A stretch of 40,752 bases of DNA from Psychromonas algarum. GTDB lineage: Bacteria; Pseudomonadota; Gammaproteobacteria; Enterobacterales; Psychromonadaceae. The stretch is taken from the NCBI RefSeq assembly GCF_004376845.1, contig NZ_SNUW01000016.1, positions 1-40,752 of the forward strand. Direction: 5' to 3'. Shown one piece after another: positions 36,925 through 40,752 of the stretch. The position numbers and the translations under genes were made by a program. The notes below the pieces were generated by a model. The model was not told where the DNA came from. It saw only the letters and a program-made list of their open reading frames with translations, and made no database searches. The stretch's first letter is position 1. Each line of letters begins with the position of its first letter.

Positions 36925-37554
36925 CTAGCTAATATGATACAAATCATTAATATTATCTATATTGTTAAAATTAACCTTTAAGTCTTTTAAGCGGCCATTT
37001 TTTACTGAATAGATTAAACCATGTATCGTCAATTCTTGTCCTTTCCCCCATGCTTGTTGAACGCAGGTTGTATGACATACATTTTTAACTTGCTCTATAA
37101 CATTAAGCTCCGTTAAATAATCTAACTTCTCTTTTTCCGTCATTGATTCATTAAAATGGTCTAAATGATTTACATAAATATCTTTAATGTTTCTTAACCA
37201 ACCATCAATTAACTCAAATGACTGTTTTTGCATTGCAGCATTAATACCACCACAATCATAATGCCCCGTCACAATAATGTGTTTCACTTTTAAAACATCA
37301 ACGGCATATTTAATGACTGACATGCAATTTAAATCAGTATGTATTACTAAATTAGCGATATTACGATGTACAAAAACATCTCCAGGCATTAACCCCAGTA
37401 ATTGGTTAGCAGGAACGCGGCTATCAGAGCAACCTATCCACAAGTATTCAGGTGATTGTTGCTCTGCTAAATGAGCAAAAAAAGAAGGATCTTCTTTAAG
37501 AAGATCAGCTGCCCATTGTTCATTATTTTCTAATAAGTCTTCTAACAAACTCAT
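36925..37554 (-). CDS. can: Beta-carbonic anhydrase
   Basis: Interconverts CO2 and bicarbonate in the cytoplasm. The 209-residue protein has the zinc ligands C42, H98 and C101 and the D44-R46 dyad (GCSDSRVPANQ; TGHYDCGG), with the HRNIANLV segment. Numbering and length match E. coli Can. It supplies bicarbonate for carboxylases, and MenB of the bicarbonate-dependent type could also use it. It diverges from yheU. Confidence 0.96.
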   Translation of the reverse strand: MSLLEDLLENNEQWAADLLKEDPSFFAHLAEQQSPEYLWIGCSDSRVPANQLLGLMPGDVFVHRNIANLVIHTDLNCMSVIKYAVDVLKVKHIIVTGHYDCGGINAAMQKQSFELIDGWLRNIKDIYVNHLDHFNESMTEKEKLDYLTELNVIEQVKNVCHTTCVQQAWGKGQELTIHGLIYSVKNGRLKDLKVNFNNIDNINDLYHIS

Positions 37555-37607
37555 ACATCACCTATAAATTACTGTATCGTTAAATAAACTATTACATGGA
37601 ATTTTTT

Positions 37608-37838
37608 ATGATCATACCCTATCAAGAGCTCGACGAAATAACACTAAATAACATTATTGAGCAATATGCTTTGAGAGAAGGCACTGATTATGGTGAAGTT
37701 GAATATTCATTACAGCAAAAAACACAACAAATTTTACTACAATTACAAAATGAAGAAGTCTATATTATTTATTCAGAATTAACTGAAAGTGTCTCTTTAA
37801 TTAGTAAACACGAGTTTCAACAAAGAAAAGTTGAATAA
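37608..37838 (+). CDS. yheU: UPF0270 family protein YheU
   Basis: A 76-residue conserved protein of unknown function. It begins MIIPYQELDEITLNNIIEQ and has the family core ALREGTDYGEVEYSLQQK, closely similar in layout to E. coli YheU (MLIPWQDL..., LREGTDYG). I use the ATG at 37608 by that comparison; an in-frame ATG four codons earlier is the alternative. In E. coli yheU is also near crp, so the neighbourhood is conserved. Confidence 0.92.
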   Translation: MIIPYQELDEITLNNIIEQYALREGTDYGEVEYSLQQKTQQILLQLQNEEVYIIYSELTESVSLISKHEFQQRKVE

Positions 37839-37908
37839 GCATTTCTAATTTTATTTTTTAAAAAAATTTAGTACTTAAATAATCAACACAAATAGAATTA
37901 AAGCTTGT

Positions 37909-37925
37909 TTATGACCAAGGTCATA
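37909..37925. promoter_or_regulatory. Dyad operator candidate upstream of crp
   Basis: TATGACC-AA-GGTCATA (37910-37925) is a perfect inverted repeat with 7-base arms, about 60-75 bases before the crp promoter. It does not fit CRP (TGTGA-N6-TCACA) or FNR (TTGAT-N4-ATCAA). The regulator is unknown. Confidence 0.4.
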
Positions 37926-37972
37926 TTTATAACAGAACTATTGCCTATAAAGATTATAGATATGTTTGAAAA

Positions 37973-38010
37973 AGCGATACAATTCACATACAAAGTTTTA
38001 CTCGTATAAT
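37973..38010 (+). promoter_or_regulatory. crp promoter with overlapping CRP-like site
   Basis: TTCACA (37983-37988), 16 bases, then a perfect TATAAT (38005-38010). The -35 overlaps AGCGA-N6-TCACA (37973-37988), which keeps 8 of 10 conserved CRP-site bases; this suggests autoregulation, as in E. coli. Confidence 0.6.
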
Positions 38011-38059
38011 ATAGGAAAGTAATAGCGTCTAGCTATTCACTACAGATTAAGGGAAGTTT

Positions 38060-38698
38060 ATGATCATTACCAAACCTCAAACCGATCCAACGTTAGAATG
38101 GTTTTTATCACACTGCCATACACATAAGTACCCAGCAAAAAGTATGCTTATCCATGCAGGTGAAAAAGCCGATACGCTATATTTTATCGTTAAAGGTTCT
38201 GTTGCAGTTGTGATTAAAGATGAAGATGGTAAGGAGATGATTTTATCTTACCTGAACCAAGGTGATTTCATTGGTGAATTAGGTCTATTCGACAAAGAAG
38301 AAAACCCTATTCGTAGCGCATCTGTAAAAGCAAAATCAGCATGTGAAGTAGCTGAAATTTCATATAAAAAATTCACTCAATTAATCACAGTGAACCCAGA
38401 AATTTTAATGCGCCTTTCACGTCAAATGGCAAATAGATTACAAGTTACAAGCCAAAAAGTAGGTAACTTAGCATTTTTAGATGTAACAGGACGTATTGCT
38501 AATACATTATTAGATTTAGCAAAACAACCAGATGCAATGACTCACCCAGACGGTATGCAAATTAAAATTACTCGTCAGGAAATTGGACAGATTGTTGGTT
38601 GTTCACGTGAAACTGTTGGCCGAATTTTAAAAATGTTGGAAGAACAGGGTCTTATCTCTGCTCATGGTAAAACTATCGTAGTATTCGGTACTCGTTAA
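38060..38698 (+). CDS. crp: cAMP receptor protein (catabolite activator)
   Basis: The global cAMP-dependent regulator. The 212-residue protein is nearly the same as E. coli [28 protein letters not shown] at the N-terminus, the cAMP-binding [10 protein letters not shown] with R85-S86, the dimer helix [22 protein letters not shown], and an identical recognition helix region [25 protein letters not shown]. Two extra residues lie in the loop before R85 ([12 protein letters not shown] against FEEGQERSAW in E. coli). It should therefore read the same TGTGA-N6-TCACA sites. AAGGGA precedes the start. Confidence 0.99.
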   Translation: MIITKPQTDPTLEWFLSHCHTHKYPAKSMLIHAGEKADTLYFIVKGSVAVVIKDEDGKEMILSYLNQGDFIGELGLFDKEENPIRSASVKAKSACEVAEISYKKFTQLITVNPEILMRLSRQMANRLQVTSQKVGNLAFLDVTGRIANTLLDLAKQPDAMTHPDGMQIKITRQEIGQIVGCSRETVGRILKMLEEQGLISAHGKTIVVFGTR

Positions 38699-38721
38699 AA
38701 TACCCCAAACAAAATTATTAA

Positions 38722-38752
38722 GTGCCGTTCAATGATGAGCGGCATTTTTTTA
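38722..38752 (+). terminator. Terminator downstream of crp
   Basis: GTGCCGTTCA (38722-38731) pairs with TGAGCGGCAT (38736-38745) with wobble pairs and a 4-base loop, followed by seven T. It lies 23 bases past the crp stop. Confidence 0.9.
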
Positions 38753-38771
38753 ACTAAAATTTACGAGCAGA

Positions 38772-40208
38772 TCATTCACTACCAAGAGAGATAATAGGTG
38801 CACGAGCAGCATTAATAGCACCTAACGCAGCAAAGATAGCCGCAACATAAAAACTAGTTTGAAATGCATCAATAATAGGCTCTTTTGGACCATTTAAAAG
38901 AGTTTCAATACTTGTATTATGATCAAAGTGAGGTAATAAACTATATATAAGCACACCAAATAAAGCCGTTCCTATCGCAGCCCCCAAATTACGACATAAA
39001 GACGCAAGCGCAGTAACCGTTCCCACATTGGCTTTCCCACCAACAGTTTGTATTACCAATTGAGTTGTTGGCATTACGGTACCAAAACCAATACCGCACA
39101 ACATACCTAGCACACTTATTAATACTGGAGATGGTGAGACACTACCTAAAGCAATAAAACCTATTGTTGATAAGGACATACCAACGACAGGTATCCATTT
39201 GGGAATACCTGTTTTTGCCATAATACGCCCACTACATAATGCACCAATTATATTCCCTGCAGTAACAGGTAATAATAATAAGCCAGAAGTTGCCGCATTA
39301 GTTTTTAAACCTAATTGTAAATAGATAGGTAGAAAAAATATCAAAGCAAACATACAAGCGGCAAATAACATTGAAGTCGTCAAAGGGATGTAAATAGCTC
39401 TATTGGTGAGTAATTTATTAGGCAAAAATGGTGATGAATGATGGCGTTGATTATAAAGAAAAATACCCCCTAATATCATAACAAGGAACACATAATAGCT
39501 ACTTGTTAAAGAGAACCAATCAAAACTTTGTCCGCCAACGGAAGCCCAATATAAAAATACAGTGCACAACATTGGAAAAACAATCAAGCCAATCCAATCT
39601 ATAGGCTTACTTCTGTTTTCAGCGGTTTGTGTAGAAGTTAGTTTTAATAAACGCAAAACTGCAATCAAAGCCAATGGAATATTCCCCCAAAATAACCAAT
39701 GCCACGAATAGTGAGTAACAACAAAACCACCAATCACAGGTCCACCTATACTTGCACAGGCAAACATAGCAGCAAAATAGCCTTGGTATTTAGCTCGCTC
39801 TCTAGGTGGGATCAACTCAGCAATTAAAGCCTGAGATAAACTCATTAACCCACCGCCGCCAAGACCTTGGATAACGCGTCCCATGATCATTTCAGGCATA
39901 GTATTAGCTAATGCACCTGCAATTGAACCAATACAAAAAATAATCAATGCCCAATTTAAAACATTACGTCGTCCATAACGGTCGCCTAACCAACCATAAA
40001 TAGGAACTGATGCAGCAGTGGCTAATAAATAACCTATCGCAATCCATGATGATAAATGTAATTGTCCAAGATCCCCAACGATACTTGGGGTAGCCGTTGC
40101 TAGAATAGTTTGATCCACAGCAGCTAAAAACATTGGTAAAAATACAGCAGAAAAGAAAATGAGAAAGGTCTGGCGAGTTAAAGCGCCGTTAGTGGCTTGC
40201 TTAGACAT
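38772..40208 (-). CDS. MFS drug:H+ antiporter, DHA2 (14-TM) family
   Basis: A proton-driven exporter of about 478 residues with around 14 hydrophobic segments. DHA2/EmrB-type motifs are clear: LDQT-like AAVDQTILATATPSIVGDL in TM1, GWLGDRYGRRNVL (loop 2-3, motif A), GRVIQGLGGGGLMSLSQALI in TM4 (motif B), and ASIGGPVIGGFV in TM5 (motif C, antiporters). Substrate cannot be read; amphiphilic drugs or dyes are typical. No EmrA-like adaptor or TetR/MarR regulator is adjacent. I use the ATG at 40208 (MSKQATNG) because GGAT lies before it; an in-frame ATG at 40232 would add eight residues. Confidence 0.9.
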   Translation of the reverse strand: MSKQATNGALTRQTFLIFFSAVFLPMFLAAVDQTILATATPSIVGDLGQLHLSSWIAIGYLLATAASVPIYGWLGDRYGRRNVLNWALIIFCIGSIAGALANTMPEMIMGRVIQGLGGGGLMSLSQALIAELIPPRERAKYQGYFAAMFACASIGGPVIGGFVVTHYSWHWLFWGNIPLALIAVLRLLKLTSTQTAENRSKPIDWIGLIVFPMLCTVFLYWASVGGQSFDWFSLTSSYYVFLVMILGGIFLYNQRHHSSPFLPNKLLTNRAIYIPLTTSMLFAACMFALIFFLPIYLQLGLKTNAATSGLLLLPVTAGNIIGALCSGRIMAKTGIPKWIPVVGMSLSTIGFIALGSVSPSPVLISVLGMLCGIGFGTVMPTTQLVIQTVGGKANVGTVTALASLCRNLGAAIGTALFGVLIYSLLPHFDHNTSIETLLNGPKEPIIDAFQTSFYVAAIFAALGAINAARAPIISLGSE

Positions 40209-40232
40209 AAAATATCCACATGAATGATTCAT

Positions 40233-40588
40233 TGGTGAGTAGAAAATATTAAATAATGCCTGAATATTAAATCACTGCAACTATATTTACATAAAGTAGA
40301 GGGTTCTAGCCTACAAGCTTCACCTACCGTATTCAGGCTATCATTTACGAAAAAAACCTGCAGACGGATTAATACCATCAGTATTGCTTGGTATGAGTTT
40401 GTAAGTGATGTTAAAAGAGTAAAGAAGATAGGCACTAGAGATTGGATGAACCTGATAAGATAATTAACGGAATTGGTATCATCAGGAATTGTTCTGAATA
40501 TATTGCAAGATTGCTGATTGAAAGGGTTCGCAGAGCTCCGCCGCTTATGAGACGATGCTAGCACATCACTAAATTTTAGATATAAAAA
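40233..40588. other. Spacer between the rRNA operon and the MFS gene
   Basis: About 350 bases without a gene I can support. Minus-strand reading is open across most of it (126 codons), but that frame begins in the rrn terminator and resembles no family. On the plus strand there are broken stretches with protein-like composition, such as TISIAWYEFVSDVKRVKK and, in another frame, NCSEYIARLLIERVRRAPP. The region may be a decayed gene or mobile-element remnant next to the rRNA operon. Confidence 0.4.
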
Positions 40589-40616
40589 AACCCTGTCGAT
40601 GTTAATCAACAGGGTT
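40582..40616 (-). terminator. rRNA operon terminator
   Basis: AACCCTGT (40589-40596) pairs with ACAGGGTT (40609-40616), with further pairing inside, and on the minus strand is followed by a run of seven T. It lies 12 bases after the 5S rRNA. Confidence 0.93.
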
Positions 40617-40627
40617 CATTTAATCAG

Positions 40628-40747
40628 GCGCTTGGCGATGACCTACTTTCACATGGGGAGACCCCACACTATCATCGGCGCAGCTGCGTTTCACTTCTGA
40701 GTTCGGCATGGGATCAGGTGGTACCACAGCGCTATTGTCGCCAAGCA
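40628..40747 (-). rRNA. rrf: 5S ribosomal RNA
   Basis: The reverse complement matches gammaproteobacterial 5S rRNA: it starts TGCTTGGCGACAATAGCGC, has the conserved CCCATGCCGAACTCAGAAGTG loop and GTGTGGGGTCTCCCCATG arm, and ends with GCCAAGC pairing to the 5' end. I set the ends by the terminal stem and the usual 120 bases, so they may be off by a few. The 23S and 16S genes should lie beyond the right edge. Confidence 0.97.
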
Positions 40748-40752
40748 TAAAA

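Noticed and set aside
40229-40609. 126-codon open frame on the minus strand between the 5S rRNA and the MFS gene
   Set aside because: It starts inside the rrn terminator, has no ribosome-binding site and matches no family.

Overview
This window is a stretch of chromosome from a low-GC marine-type gammaproteobacterium. The gene set (mutH, rppH, ptsP, a CRP nearly identical to that of E. coli, yheU, SstT, an OmpC/OmpL-like porin, a second EF-G) and the AT-rich coding and spacer sequence fit Psychromonas or a close relative. The genus is an inference from content, not a database match. Almost all genes are ordinary core genes. I see no intact insertion sequence, prophage or CRISPR array.

Left part (1-13.2 kb): after the 3' tail of an unidentified gene come a DnaQ-like exonuclease, a CNB-CBS-nucleotidyltransferase signalling protein and a GntR regulator, all on the minus strand. 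Then comes the minus-strand block rppH-ptsP / lgt-thyA (RNA 5'-end processing, nitrogen PTS, lipoprotein maturation, dTMP synthesis). The block is interrupted by sstT on the plus strand. mutH diverges from rppH across a 640-bp spacer that holds several DnaA boxes and two related box clusters, in the position where E. coli has the DnaA-reactivating sequence DARS2. A small glycogen-binding-type protein and a membrane protein follow.

Middle (13.2-29.8 kb): uvrA with a perfect LexA box in its upstream region; a PglL/WaaL-type glycan ligase directly followed by a lytic transglycosylase; an S4 RNA-binding protein; a major porin; the minus-strand thiamine operon thiC-thiDE-thiF-thiS-thiG-thiH under a TPP riboswitch; and a stand-alone second-type elongation factor G, with a decayed copy of part of its own 3' end lying downstream.

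Right part (29.8-40.75 kb): menaquinone genes (menA diverging from menF-menD-menH-menB, with no menC or menE following); a 2-Cys peroxiredoxin preceded by a four-part OxyR-like site; a monohaem cytochrome c; a beta-carbonic anhydrase; yheU; crp; and a 14-TM MFS exporter. The window closes at the distal end of an rRNA operon on the minus strand (5S rRNA and its terminator).

The observations most worth a second look are regulatory: the doubled DARS2-like locus between rppH and mutH, the OxyR-like site before the peroxiredoxin, the LexA box shared by uvrA and a membrane-protein gene, and the fusA remnant. I did not find a convincing new multi-gene system.
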